DNA from: Acidihalobacter yilgarnensis
Lineage (GTDB): Bacteria > Pseudomonadota > Gammaproteobacteria > DSM-5130 > Acidihalobacteraceae
Assembly: GCF_001753245.1 (NCBI RefSeq)
Contig: NZ_CP017415.1
Location: 2,784,040-2,848,039, forward strand
Reading direction: 5' to 3'
Length of the DNA: 64,000 nt
Shown: positions 10,401-18,466 of the stretch, piece by piece
Position numbering within the stretch: position 1 is the first letter of the stretch
Layout of the letters: the number at the start of each line of letters is the position of its first letter
Position numbers and translations under genes: made by a program
Notes under the pieces: model-generated
The model's input: only the letters and a program-made list of their open reading frames with translations
Database searches by the model: none
Told to the model about the DNA's origin: nothing

Positions 10401-10553
10401 AGTTTTGATGATGACCTGGGTAGGTGAGATATCCGGAACGGCTTCCAGCGGCGTATTTAACGCGGCCAAAATACCAGCGGCTAGTAGTATCAAGGCACCG
10501 ATAATGGTCAGGGAGGGATTGGCTAAGCACCATCCCATGAGTTTCTTAATCAT
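7431..10553 (-). CDS. cusA: RND heavy-metal efflux permease, CusA-type
   Basis: A 1040-residue inner-membrane proton-driven transporter of the HME-RND family, last gene of a cusCBA operon. The twelve-helix plan with two large periplasmic loops is visible. The helix-4 signature AIGAMVDAAIVMIENMHKHME is that of Cu/Ag (CusA) pumps rather than Zn/Co/Cd ones. It would take Cu(I)/Ag(I) through the CusB adaptor to the outer-membrane channel. It starts eight bases inside the end of cusB, indicating translational coupling. Length is normal. Confidence 0.93.
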   Translation of the reverse strand: MIKKLMGWCLANPSLTIIGALILLAAGILAALNTPLEAVPDISPTQVIIKTSYPGQAPQIVQDQVTYPLETTLQSVPGARAVRGYSMFGDSFVYVLFKDGTNIYQARNLVLQYLNQVQSKLPPGVTPALGPDSSGVDWVYEYALKDPSNTQNLSQLTTLQNWFLKYQLQGIPGVAEVATVGGLVKEYQVVVNPQALLAYNLTLPQVERAIRAANGETSGSVIDMGEASYMVRTTGYIHSLKDLEDASLGVRDGIPITLKEVARVQLGPQLPNGAADLNGEGAVVGGIVMMNQGANADAVIRRVEKKIEDIRSSLPSGVKIVTTYSQAPLIQRAVHTLTEKLLEESLVVALVSILFLLRVRSALVAIVALPLGILAAFLVMWAQGISANIMSLGGIAIAIGAMVDAAIVMIENMHKHMERKPGENPWVIARLAASEVGPSLFFSLLIIAVSFLPVFALGGEEGKLFRPLAFTKTYSMAAAAILSITLVPVLMAWFIRGRIRSEGQNPLNRLLTLLYRPLIHGVLRVPWIVISLAFIAVVSLYFPWRHLGSEFMPPLNEGTLLYMPVSQDPSISIGQSAAILQQTDRIIKTFPEVESVFGKAGRAQTATDPTPISMFMTVVNLTDRASWPAGMTTEKLIESLNQALRIPGLSNSWTQPIKGQVDMLTTGLQTPLGIKVTGADLGTLSRLGQNIQTLLQKLPGTQSAYAARSTGGRYIVVDTNRTAAARYGLSVADVNRLVETAIGGKTLTTAVNGLERFPVNLRYPRELRQSLAALMESRISTPQGTQIPLAQVANLRIESGPPMLTSDNSQLNSWVYIDLKPGTSIGGYVAKAKAILTKDIRLPPGYTLQWVGQYQVLEQAIQRLKIVVPAVIGLIALLLYFNFKNMVEVAIILLTLPLSLVGGVWYLDWLGYKLSVAVGVGFIATAGVAAEFGVVMLLYLNTAIARREQRGALNTWDDVKHAIVEGTLLRLRPMAMTLTVVVGGLLPIMFSTGAGADVMKRIAAPMVGGMLTAALLALLVIPAIYALWQKRRLRLNTSHT

Positions 10554-11919
10554 GAGTGGCTCCTGCTACCGTGTTGCCCATATTAGAAGGCGCATGCGAT
10601 GCTCTACCAGGTATTTTTATCGATGGTGCAAGTCCCGCATTGGAATCGATTTTGGAGGCGACGTTGCTACCCAGTAAACGGGCCTTTACTGACTGGAACT
10701 GCGATTCTGAATACAACATAAACTGCGCATTATCCACTACCCGATCACCTGTTTTTAGCCCCTTGAGAATGGCGACCCATCCATTCGCCTCCGGCCCCAG
10801 GGCAACCTCAACAGGAAGGTAATGGCCTTGAGCTTGAGCGAGCATGACGTAATCGCCCTCCTGTGTACGTATGACGGCGCTGCTGGGTATCGCCAGGTTG
10901 GATTTCGAATCCGCCAACACCGTTGCATTGGCATACATCCCCGGGCGCAGAAAACCCCTTGGATTGTCAAAACTCAAGCGTGCGGTCACCGTTCGTGTTC
11001 GTGGATCTAATGTCGGATAAAGGAAACCCAAGCGCCCACGCCAGTGCTGTCCCGGATAAGTTGGCAAGGCAAGTTGCACGGCATCACCGATATTGATCCA
11101 GGAGAGTTGATACGCATAGATCGCTACATTGATCCAAACGCGGTCGAGATTGGCAATTTCAAAAAGACTACTTCGAGAGGAAACATAGCCACCCTGTCGA
11201 ATATTCAATGCGGTGACGATCCCGCTCTCTGATGCTAAGACGGGCACATATTTCATGGGCTTTCCCGTTTTCTCCAGAGTTTTCATGGCGCCGCCAGGCA
11301 TACCTAGCAAATGTAATTTCTCAAGAGAACCTGCCAGCAGCCCCGATTCACGGGAATCGATACTCGCTTGTTGACGAGCGACCAGATATTCCTGCTGTGC
11401 ACTATAAAGTTCAGGTGAATATATTTTGGCCAAAATCTGGCCCTTAGCAACAGAATCTCCGACCGCACGGACATTTAAACGTTCCACCCAACCGGAGAAA
11501 CGAGGGGTAATACTGTAAATTCTATTTTGATCTACCGTAACAGTACCCACAGTTTGAATCGCCCGACCCATCAAACGTTTTTGCACTGTCACTAATCGGA
11601 CACCCATATTTTGTGTCTGGCGCGAATCGATACCAATGCCTTCCACCTCACTCGAAGATGTTCCAGAGGCATAAACGGGGATGTAATTCATGCCCATATT
11701 GTCTTTCATGGGACGGTCGGAATGAATTTTAGAATTCATGGGATTAGCCCAGTATAGTACCCGGCGCTTCGTTTCAAGCTCTGTAGATTCCGATAATTCC
11801 GGTTTCATTGCCGTGCGAATTGATGCCGTCTTCGTGTCTTGGAACCAATGAGCACCAAGGACACCAGCGAAAATTCCAAGCAGCAGCAAGACCATACCGA
11901 TAATGTTTTCAAATTTCAT
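10546..11919 (-). CDS. cusB: RND periplasmic adaptor, CusB-type, with metal-binding N-terminus
   Basis: A 457-residue membrane-fusion protein: one N-terminal membrane anchor (IIGMVLLLLGIFAGVLGAHWF), a degenerate heavy-metal-binding module (YWANPMNSKIHSD then NMGMNYIPVYA, matching the P-M-H-P and GM-L-PVY pattern of that domain), then the lipoyl, barrel and beta-barrel regions. Adaptors of this type bridge CusA and CusC and pass Cu(I) via methionines. Its start overlaps the cusC stop as ATGA and its end overlaps the cusA start, so cusC-B-A form one unit. Several methionines in the first 100 residues could be copper ligands. Confidence 0.9.
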   Translation of the reverse strand: MKFENIIGMVLLLLGIFAGVLGAHWFQDTKTASIRTAMKPELSESTELETKRRVLYWANPMNSKIHSDRPMKDNMGMNYIPVYASGTSSSEVEGIGIDSRQTQNMGVRLVTVQKRLMGRAIQTVGTVTVDQNRIYSITPRFSGWVERLNVRAVGDSVAKGQILAKIYSPELYSAQQEYLVARQQASIDSRESGLLAGSLEKLHLLGMPGGAMKTLEKTGKPMKYVPVLASESGIVTALNIRQGGYVSSRSSLFEIANLDRVWINVAIYAYQLSWINIGDAVQLALPTYPGQHWRGRLGFLYPTLDPRTRTVTARLSFDNPRGFLRPGMYANATVLADSKSNLAIPSSAVIRTQEGDYVMLAQAQGHYLPVEVALGPEANGWVAILKGLKTGDRVVDNAQFMLYSESQFQSVKARLLGSNVASKIDSNAGLAPSIKIPGRASHAPSNMGNTVAGATHD

Positions 11920-13229
11920 GGCTGTTCCTGAGATGATGTGGCGAGGTAGTCCAACTTGGCTTGTTCTATAAGTTGGTCTCGTCTGTACTGAAGAGTCTGT
12001 AATTCACTGGCAAGCACGGCTTGCTGCGCCTCCAATACAGCACTCATTGTATTATTCCCGCTGGTGTAAGCTGCCAATGTGGATTGGAATCCGGCACGTG
12101 CCAGCGGTAATATTTTTGTCTCCATACGCGCCAACTTCTCACTCAGGCTAGTATATTTCGCAGTGGCTGAACGAACTTGCTGCGACAAAGCCAATTGCTG
12201 GTTACGCTCATCGAATTTAGCCACCATCACTTGAGCATTGGCGCTGTCAACAGTCTGATTTATTCTATCTCCTGAGAAAATAGGCAGCGTCATCGATATA
12301 CCAACTGAAAAATAATCCGGGGACCCCGGAAAAAAGCTCTTACCATAAGAGGCGTCGATCGTTACTGTTGGGAGATAATTTTTCTTGGCGATCTGCAGAT
12401 TGAACTGAGCGGCTCTCACCTTGACTTGGGCTTCACGCAATATCGGTTGCGAAAACAAATGTTTCTCGATATTTTCATATGCGCTTGGCAGCTCTGGCCA
12501 TTTATGAACGATGATTGGCACTTGATCAATGCCAATATACTGCGCGATAGACGCTATATCTGTCGCCTCATCAGCAGCCAAAGCGCTTTCGTCATTACTC
12601 AAATTTTCCATGGCCAAACGGGCACGTAATACATCACTCTGCGGATACATACCAGAACGAAAAGCAGCCATTGCCGCGAGCACGCTCTCGTGTGCCAAAG
12701 TTTTCTGCCGACGTACGGTCTCTTGCGCATACTGAAGGTATACTGCGGAAACCCAAGCGCGTCGCAAGCCGAAGACGAGCTCCGCGTGCTTGGTCTCACG
12801 AGCATAACGCTGACCGAATGCTCTCGCTTGTATTCGATCGTCCATAAGACCTAGCTTCCCAAATGGCGGGAAGGTTTGCGCCACACCGAGGCGCAGCAGT
12901 GTCATCGGTTGCTGGCTGAGGGAAAAACTATCAGTAGGCACATTGACTGCTCTGAGAGACAGTTGCGGATCTGCCAACTGGCCTGCAGCTTTGGCTAGGT
13001 GCTGAAGCGCTAAAATACGCTGAGTGGCCATAGCAAGGCTCGGGTTGTCGCGTATTAACAGGACCTCGGCATTTTTAAGCGATAATGTGTCGGCGTTAGC
13101 CAGGGTCATATCAAACAATAAGCCGAGCCCAAGCAAACACTTGAAAAAAACCACAAGCAACCGGAAATTTCTAACACAGAATCCCAACCACCGGCGAAAT
13201 ATACGGGGGTACTGAATCATGAAAGACAT
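11916..13229 (-). CDS. cusC: Outer-membrane efflux channel, CusC/TolC family
   Basis: A 437-residue TolC-family protein with two long helical repeats (LAKAAGQLADPQLSLRAVNV and the parallel FNLQIAKKNYLPTVTIDASY region) and a signal sequence or anchor in the first 45 residues. It would form the outer-membrane exit duct for the CusBA pump. GAGGAAG stands six bases before the ATG at 13229. It is the first of the three overlapping cus genes. No lipobox cysteine is evident, unlike E. coli CusC. Confidence 0.88.
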   Translation of the reverse strand: MSFMIQYPRIFRRWLGFCVRNFRLLVVFFKCLLGLGLLFDMTLANADTLSLKNAEVLLIRDNPSLAMATQRILALQHLAKAAGQLADPQLSLRAVNVPTDSFSLSQQPMTLLRLGVAQTFPPFGKLGLMDDRIQARAFGQRYARETKHAELVFGLRRAWVSAVYLQYAQETVRRQKTLAHESVLAAMAAFRSGMYPQSDVLRARLAMENLSNDESALAADEATDIASIAQYIGIDQVPIIVHKWPELPSAYENIEKHLFSQPILREAQVKVRAAQFNLQIAKKNYLPTVTIDASYGKSFFPGSPDYFSVGISMTLPIFSGDRINQTVDSANAQVMVAKFDERNQQLALSQQVRSATAKYTSLSEKLARMETKILPLARAGFQSTLAAYTSGNNTMSAVLEAQQAVLASELQTLQYRRDQLIEQAKLDYLATSSQEQP

Positions 13230-13345
13230 TTTTCTTCCTCAATCGTCTGAACAGGTGCTGCGTGACAGCAGCATCGATCAATACGTGCACACGAAACTGT
13301 TACCCGATAAATCAGATCGGATTTCGTAGTGCTATGAGGGAAAAA

Positions 13346-13735
13346 TCAAATGAGCAGACGTAACGCCAGGAAAGGAGGCGAGGGAGGGCGCGTCACCTGA
13401 GCCTGTTGCGCCGATAACTTCCGGGGTACAGGCCTGGATCTCGATGTAAAAATTACGGATAAAACAGAAGTTAGCAGCGGCGTTTGTGCCACTTTTTGGA
13501 TATGCGAAGCTGCTGCAGCGCCCAAATTGGCGCACACGGACTGGCAGAAAATTCGCTGGAGCTGATCCTTCGGCACCCCGGTCAAAATATCGGATGAGTG
13601 AGTACCGTCCCACATTCCGGCATTGCAATAGGCCGGTAGCATATCCATCTGAGAAGCAGCAGCTTGCGCCCATGGCATCAATACCAGAGCGAAAAGAAGT
13701 ATCAATACTCGGTAACCCGGTTGAGTCGTGATCAC
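13346..13735 (-). CDS. Small secreted protein upstream of cusCBA
   Basis: A 129-residue protein starting at a GTG, with a clear signal peptide (VLILLFALVLMPWAQAAA) and three cysteines in the mature part (LPAYCNAG, RIFCQSVC). The layout, a short secreted protein with an aromatic signal region followed by spaced cysteines, resembles DUF2946-type proteins that often precede metal-efflux operons, but this assignment is tentative. It ends about 115 bases before cusC in the same direction and likely shares its promoter. Confidence 0.6.
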   Translation of the reverse strand: MITTQPGYRVLILLFALVLMPWAQAAASQMDMLPAYCNAGMWDGTHSSDILTGVPKDQLQRIFCQSVCANLGAAAASHIQKVAQTPLLTSVLSVIFTSRSRPVPRKLSAQQAQVTRPPSPPFLALRLLI

Positions 13736-13807
13736 AATCCCGCTTTATCCCGAAAGAGCTAGTTTTCTAAGCTCGTAAATTAGTGCCAGCCGTGCGTGTT
13801 CACCAAG

Positions 13808-13919
13808 TGTGAAAATTTTATAAAACTAGATCATTCTCTAAATTGGGTCAACTTCACATGGGCTTCTCTTCAGGGACGAGCTTCATGGAAACATGTGAAG
13901 GTAGACAAGCAAATGTGAA
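13808..13919. promoter_or_regulatory. Cluster of four TGTGAA boxes in the divergent control region
   Basis: TGTGAA occurs at 13808, 13894 and 13914 and as its complement TTCACA at 13853. Two of them form a wide inverted pair CTTCACAT...ATGTGAAG (13852-13900). They lie just upstream of the leftward cus operon, in an AT-rich stretch that can hold its promoter. A response-regulator or other activator site is plausible but not shown. Confidence 0.35.
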
Positions 13920-13952
13920 AATACATCAGGATAGCCCAACGTATTGCCACAT

Positions 13953-14027
13953 TTAAAGTAACCGCGATATCTCCGATGCCAGTCCCGCTCGTCCGACCAA
14001 GGTGCCTATGGTCATATCGTTCAGTAT
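13953..14027 (-). pseudogene. Decayed cueR copy, N-terminal fragment
   Basis: The minus strand reads LNDMTIGTLVGRAGLASEIS before a stop, aligning with [20 protein letters not shown] of the intact CueR at 5961-6371. The nucleotide context upstream also matches that of cueR, including its operator. The rest of the gene is gone, so the target promoters here would depend on the intact CueR in trans. Confidence 0.6.
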
Positions 14028-14063
14028 GGAAACCTCGACCTAATTCTGACGCGTCGACCATAC

Positions 14064-14089
14064 ACCTTATAGTTAGCTACAGAGTCAAG
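14064..14089 (-). promoter_or_regulatory. Second CueR-type operator, in front of the decayed cueR
   Basis: ACCTTATAGTTAGCTACAGAGTCAAG is nearly identical to the operator of the intact cueR at 6411-6436, with the leftward -35 TTGACT preserved. It now faces only a gene fragment. Confidence 0.6.
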
Positions 14090-14162
14090 TCTTTATGAGA
14101 GATTTTTTCATATTCGATTTCACCGATTTTGAGCAAACGAATGAAGATGTCAAGCAAATGCC

Positions 14163-14194
14163 TTGACCTTATAGTGTGGTTCAAGGTTTAGTAT
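14163..14194 (+). promoter_or_regulatory. CueR-type promoter for the multicopper-oxidase operon
   Basis: TTGACC (14163-14168) overlaps the left arm of the dyad ACCTT...AAGGT, and TAGTAT (14189-14194) follows after a 20-base spacer. E. coli copA has the same layout (TTGACCTT, dyad, AAGGTT, -10). It reads into the small secreted protein at 14259 and the oxidase at 14775. Confidence 0.7.
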
Positions 14195-14258
14195 CGGGCA
14201 GTAAATCGTGGTATGAGTTGAAATCGCTCCCTCACCGTAGGCAAAGCAGCACGTAATC

Positions 14259-14609
14259 ATGTCATTTAGACGTCTACATCGTTGCGCACTCATCGTGATC
14301 GTTTTGATCATGGCGGTGAACCCTCTGCGTGCAGCTTTGGCGATGGGTATCAATAACGGTACGCCTGATACTGACCTTAGCCGACAGTTCATAAGTATTG
14401 TCGTCACAACACCTACACAGCACGCGCAGCATCAACTACCCGGCTGGGGATGCTGCACCGGTCATGCGGCGTCTTGCGCTGCGGTAGTTACGACTCACAT
14501 CGCCCCGTTTATCCCTTCGGCCGGGCACATCTCTCATTCAGTAACACCTTCGGTACAAAACCGCGCCTCCCCTCCCCTCACAAAGCCCCCGCGAATCCTC
14601 ATAGCCTGA
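14259..14609 (+). CDS. Small secreted Cys/His protein at head of copper operon
   Basis: A 116-residue protein with an N-terminal signal (CALIVIVLIMAVNPLRAALA) and potential metal ligands clustered as CCTGHAASC followed by HIAPF and GHISHS. No family was recognised. It is the first frame after the CueR-type promoter, and such short Cys/His-rich leader proteins often stand at the head of copper operons, so periplasmic copper binding is a reasonable guess. The start codon lacks a strong ribosome-binding site. Confidence 0.55.
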   Translation: MSFRRLHRCALIVIVLIMAVNPLRAALAMGINNGTPDTDLSRQFISIVVTTPTQHAQHQLPGWGCCTGHAASCAAVVTTHIAPFIPSAGHISHSVTPSVQNRASPPLTKPPRILIA

Positions 14610-14774
14610 GTCATTGCCTGCGAAGATCCCCTTCGCACATGCAAAACATGCGTAGCAACACGGCGTGATTGGCGCCAAGTCGTCGCGCACGCTATCTGAC
14701 CCGAATATTGGTTACTTCCCGGTTTGCCTGAATCTTGATTAAGGCAGGCAGGTGGTTGTACGAGGATTTTTCGA

Positions 14775-16094
14775 ATGGACCGTAGAAATTTCATCAAATC
14801 CGGCGCAGCTGGATTGGCGATGGGTGCCTTGGGCACAAAAACTGCCGAGGCCACAAGCACAGCACAGACATCTTCGCCAACGACAAACATCCCTGTCTCG
14901 GGCACACCCAATGGCATCCCCATACCCGGCGGCTCATTCACCCCTCAACCCGGGAAACGTCTGGATGGCGGCCCTGGCTACAATGATCCTCGCAATATGT
15001 TCGACGGCGCAATGCGCATGGGAAGCGACATTTCTCCACGCTATACATACGAAAATATCCCTGAAGAATCCGAAGTCGAATTCAAGATTTTCCACATCGA
15101 TGTTGTGTTGACGGAACATGAATTGGTCGATGGCGTGAAAATGCACGCTTTAGCCTTCAATGGGCAGGTGCCTGGTCCAGAAATCCGCGTCCAGGAAAAT
15201 GACTGGGTCAAGGTGATTTTCACCAACAAAACAGGCCTGATGCACACCATCCACTGGCATGGTTTGTTTTCGCCATATGAAATGGATGGCGTCCCATACA
15301 CGACACAACCGCCACTGATGCCCGGCCAACAATTCGTATACAAGTTTCGTGCGGCGCCTTACGGCACTCACTTCTATCACTGTCATTTTTCGACTCCATT
15401 GCATCAAGCGCAGGGCATGCATGGCGCCTTTATCGTTGAGGCGAAGGGCGACGACCCAATCCGCAAGCAGTTCCCGTACACCCGGGATTACACCATGGTG
15501 CTCGAGGCCTTTGCACTTGATTACGCGAGGCAAGGTTTTAATGCAATGCTGGAACGTATGAAAGAAAAAATGCGTTTGATGAAACTGCATAAGCTCACTA
15601 AAGACACGCTGGCGGTTTTCCGAAACTATAGGGATCTTAAAAAACACATCAAAGAAGGGTATATCCCACCCTATAGTCAAAATAGAAACCAAAGCGGCCC
15701 TGTACTACCCAACTGGAATTACTTTGGCATTAACGGCAAAAGTTATCCTGCCACCGAACCTCTATTGATCAAGCCAGGAGAATGGATTCGCATTAGGCTT
15801 ATCAACGGCGGATTTTTAGAGCATTACATGCATCTGCACGGGCATGATTTCTATCAGGTCGCCAATGATGGTGCACCTCTTCCTGAACCTATTCGAGGCA
15901 ATACGATTGCCGTCAAACCCGGAAAAACAGCAGATATTGTCGTTTACGGCAACAACCCCGGCGTTTGGACCTTTCATGACCATGATACGACGCGTGTAAC
16001 CAATAACGGGGTTTATCCAGGAGGAATGCTCACGGTTCTCGAATATGAAGGTTTCGTAGGAGGTTACGGCCCTCTTACGGCCATTGACGAATAA
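14775..16094 (+). CDS. Two-domain multicopper oxidase with type-1 copper in domain 1, Tat-exported
   Basis: A 439-residue periplasmic oxidase, probably converting Cu(I) to Cu(II). It opens with a Tat signal (MDRRNFIKSGAAGLAMGALG). The first cupredoxin domain carries HTIHWHG (His157, His160, His162) and YHCHFSTPLHQAQGM, giving a full type-1 set His157, Cys203, His210, Met215. The second carries HLHGH (353-357) and HDH (401-403) with Asp instead of Cys, so it has no type-1 site but completes the eight histidines of the trinuclear centre. This differs from three-domain CueO/CopA oxidases. GAGG lies nine bases before the start; 14 bases separate it from the porin gene. Confidence 0.88.
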   Translation: MDRRNFIKSGAAGLAMGALGTKTAEATSTAQTSSPTTNIPVSGTPNGIPIPGGSFTPQPGKRLDGGPGYNDPRNMFDGAMRMGSDISPRYTYENIPEESEVEFKIFHIDVVLTEHELVDGVKMHALAFNGQVPGPEIRVQENDWVKVIFTNKTGLMHTIHWHGLFSPYEMDGVPYTTQPPLMPGQQFVYKFRAAPYGTHFYHCHFSTPLHQAQGMHGAFIVEAKGDDPIRKQFPYTRDYTMVLEAFALDYARQGFNAMLERMKEKMRLMKLHKLTKDTLAVFRNYRDLKKHIKEGYIPPYSQNRNQSGPVLPNWNYFGINGKSYPATEPLLIKPGEWIRIRLINGGFLEHYMHLHGHDFYQVANDGAPLPEPIRGNTIAVKPGKTADIVVYGNNPGVWTFHDHDTTRVTNNGVYPGGMLTVLEYEGFVGGYGPLTAIDE

Positions 16095-16108
16095 GGGAGA
16101 TAAAAATC

Positions 16109-17362
16109 ATGCAATTCACACGTTACAAATCCAACCATACTCGATGGGTAATCGCGGCACTATCCACACTGGTACTGATCCATAGCACCATCGCTTCTGC
16201 AGCTGGTGGGTTTATGCGCTCAGTCGGCAATTCGTCAGTCACCCCGCGCATATCCATTATGGGCAGGGGCATCGCCACCTTCGATGGCATGCTTGGAAAG
16301 CAAGCGATTGGCGGTGCCAGAAACAACAGCATGATCAATTACTCGGATTCTTTTTTGGATGCACAGTTCGACAGTCGTCTCTACTCTGGCATCCATGGGG
16401 GCATGTTGCTTGGATTACGCTTTCCTGATGCGGGCTCTGGGATAGGTCCTGTGTTCTACCATCAGATGAATGTTTTCCTGGAAGCCCAGCACTGGGGACT
16501 GCGTATCGGACGCACCTCACTACCGAACTATCTCATCGCGTTCCCAACACTGCGGGACAGCGATTTGATTGATTACACACAAGTTCCCAACGCAATGATC
16601 AACAATCCTGCTTCTGAATACGCCCAGTATGGCGATGTATTCAAGGGAAGTTATTACTGGATGAGCAGCCGGTTACGCCTGTCTGGGTTTGCCGCACATC
16701 AATTTGAATCCAATACGTCTGGACAACTACTTGATCGTTTCTCTCTCAACAGCGGCGGCACGCAGATCAATTACGAATTGACGCCGGGAGCACGCTACTC
16801 AAGTTGGCTTCGGCAATTGGGTGCGGAAATTTATTATCAGGACGTACGTAATATACCCGGAAAACAACGCCAATATAGCTACATACTTGGTGGCGTCATC
16901 AACCTTGATCGTGACCCAGTTGATCACTGGGAGTTGCGTTTCCAGGCAATCGACAATCAAGGTGCAGGCATACGATCCGTTTCTACGGTGCAAGCGCAGG
17001 CGCAGGCGCGTTCACAAGCCTATGTCTTTTCAGTACGACATGTGCACTCCCCTTATCTCGTGCCACGCCTGCAGATGGCGCTCACGGTCGCCTATCAACG
17101 GTTTGACGGAGTCGATGCCAGCCGTTACAGCATCGTGCCTAATGTCACTTACCGATTGGGCGCCAACACCAATCTGATCGCGCAATATGCCTTCCTACAT
17201 AACCAAGGCACATTACAAAAGTCGCTCAACGGGCCATATGCAGGCCTCAAAAACAATAGCACGGTGACTCTGGGTCTTGCCTATGACTTCGGTATCACGT
17301 CTAACGATTATTTCGGCAATCGCACAAGCTTACTCAATACCGAACATGGGTATCTGCCTTAA
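16109..17362 (+). CDS. Outer-membrane porin-like beta-barrel protein
   Basis: A 417-residue protein with a cleavable signal (WVIAALSTLVLIHSTIASAA) and alternating hydrophobic and aromatic strands typical of an outer-membrane barrel, ending in a long run of short strands (TNLIAQYAFLHNQG, VTLGLAYDFG). No precise family was recognised; CopB-like or OprD-like roles in copper passage are possible. GGGAG precedes the start and the gene follows the oxidase by 14 bases, so it is part of the CueR-driven operon. Confidence 0.65.
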   Translation: MQFTRYKSNHTRWVIAALSTLVLIHSTIASAAGGFMRSVGNSSVTPRISIMGRGIATFDGMLGKQAIGGARNNSMINYSDSFLDAQFDSRLYSGIHGGMLLGLRFPDAGSGIGPVFYHQMNVFLEAQHWGLRIGRTSLPNYLIAFPTLRDSDLIDYTQVPNAMINNPASEYAQYGDVFKGSYYWMSSRLRLSGFAAHQFESNTSGQLLDRFSLNSGGTQINYELTPGARYSSWLRQLGAEIYYQDVRNIPGKQRQYSYILGGVINLDRDPVDHWELRFQAIDNQGAGIRSVSTVQAQAQARSQAYVFSVRHVHSPYLVPRLQMALTVAYQRFDGVDASRYSIVPNVTYRLGANTNLIAQYAFLHNQGTLQKSLNGPYAGLKNNSTVTLGLAYDFGITSNDYFGNRTSLLNTEHGYLP

Positions 17363-17376
17363 ATAAAGTATATCGA

Positions 17377-17406
17377 AGGGTTCTGGAGGAATTCCTTCAG
17401 AACCCT
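17377..17406. other. Intercistronic stem-loop
   Basis: AGGGTTCTG and CAGAACCCT form a perfect 9-bp stem around a loop containing the palindrome GGAATTCC. There is no T-run, so it more likely modulates mRNA stability between the porin and the next gene than ends transcription. Confidence 0.5.
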
Positions 17407-17437
17407 ATCGCTATCAGTCGACCAGCAGAGGAATCTT

Positions 17438-18421
17438 ATGTTTAACCGAACTCAAATATTGTTTCGTTGGCTGGGCTTTAATCATCATCCAGCCAGACAC
17501 TTGCCATCAATCGTCACTCCAACGCAATCAAAATTGTTTGCCTATTTGCGCATGACCTTAGGTGTGATCTGGCTTTATAACACCTGGACTGCCTCGTCGG
17601 GACCCAACAAACTTTCTGTGGCGTATTTTCTGGGAGAGCCGATGTCATCTTGGCAGGTTCATCTTGTCGGAAATGGGATTGTCTTGCTGGATCTCTATAT
17701 CGCGCTGGTTTTGTTATCGGGTAAGGGCATGCGATCGGCCCTGTGGATCAGCATTGTGTATCTATTGGGCATGTGGATCGGCGTCGAACATCTGGGCGAT
17801 TTCGATCCAGCGACAGGCGCAACCGATGCAGGCATTGCCCCGCCATACCTCATCGCGGCGATCCTCACCTATACCACATGGCGCATCAGTCAACCGATAT
17901 CGTCATCCACGGCACATACCAATCGTGATCACACGCTGCTATGGGCGCATGCCGCCAGGTACATTTTCGGTTTTTTATGGGCGTGGGATGCATTGTTTAA
18001 GTGGCATCCATATTTTCTCAGTCATTTCTTGAGCTATCTCATCGAGGCCCAAAAAAATATGCCTGGGTGGGAGGGTATATATGTTCAAACCTGGATCGAC
18101 ATCATCAAAAGCACAAGCCCATTGGCCTTTGGTTTTCTCGCAGCCATCACAGAAGCAGTTATTGCTTGGAGTTTGTTATCCGGTAAATTTCTGCGCTATT
18201 CCATGCCGGTAGGTATCGCTTTTTCATTCATGGTTTGGTCAACCGCCGAAGGCTTTGGTGGTCCTTACAGCAATGGTGAGACTGGCATGCCGGGAAACAT
18301 GTTCGGAAATGCCGTCATGTACATCTTCATTTTCATACAACTCATGGTGCTGTATCGCTGGCCAAGACATGGAGGAGTAGAAGAGCTGGAAAACTCGTTC
18401 TCTGAAAACAAAGTCTTATAA
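17438..18421 (+). CDS. Polytopic membrane protein, DoxX-like in character
   Basis: A 327-residue inner-membrane protein with about eight hydrophobic segments in two blocks (LFAYLRMTLGVIWLYNTW... and YIFGFLWAWDALFKW...). The segment LGDFDPATGATDAGIAPPYL and the later EGFGGPYSNGETGMPGNMFG recall DoxX/DoxD-type quinone-linked membrane proteins, but similarity is weak and I do not assign a reaction. GAGGAAT precedes the ATG by a suitable distance. It lies in the copper operon after the porin. Confidence 0.6.
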   Translation: MFNRTQILFRWLGFNHHPARHLPSIVTPTQSKLFAYLRMTLGVIWLYNTWTASSGPNKLSVAYFLGEPMSSWQVHLVGNGIVLLDLYIALVLLSGKGMRSALWISIVYLLGMWIGVEHLGDFDPATGATDAGIAPPYLIAAILTYTTWRISQPISSSTAHTNRDHTLLWAHAARYIFGFLWAWDALFKWHPYFLSHFLSYLIEAQKNMPGWEGIYVQTWIDIIKSTSPLAFGFLAAITEAVIAWSLLSGKFLRYSMPVGIAFSFMVWSTAEGFGGPYSNGETGMPGNMFGNAVMYIFIFIQLMVLYRWPRHGGVEELENSFSENKVL

Positions 18422-18466
18422 AGCATCTCGCTTCCGCTCAAGCCATTCACTAATGGAGTCACAATC

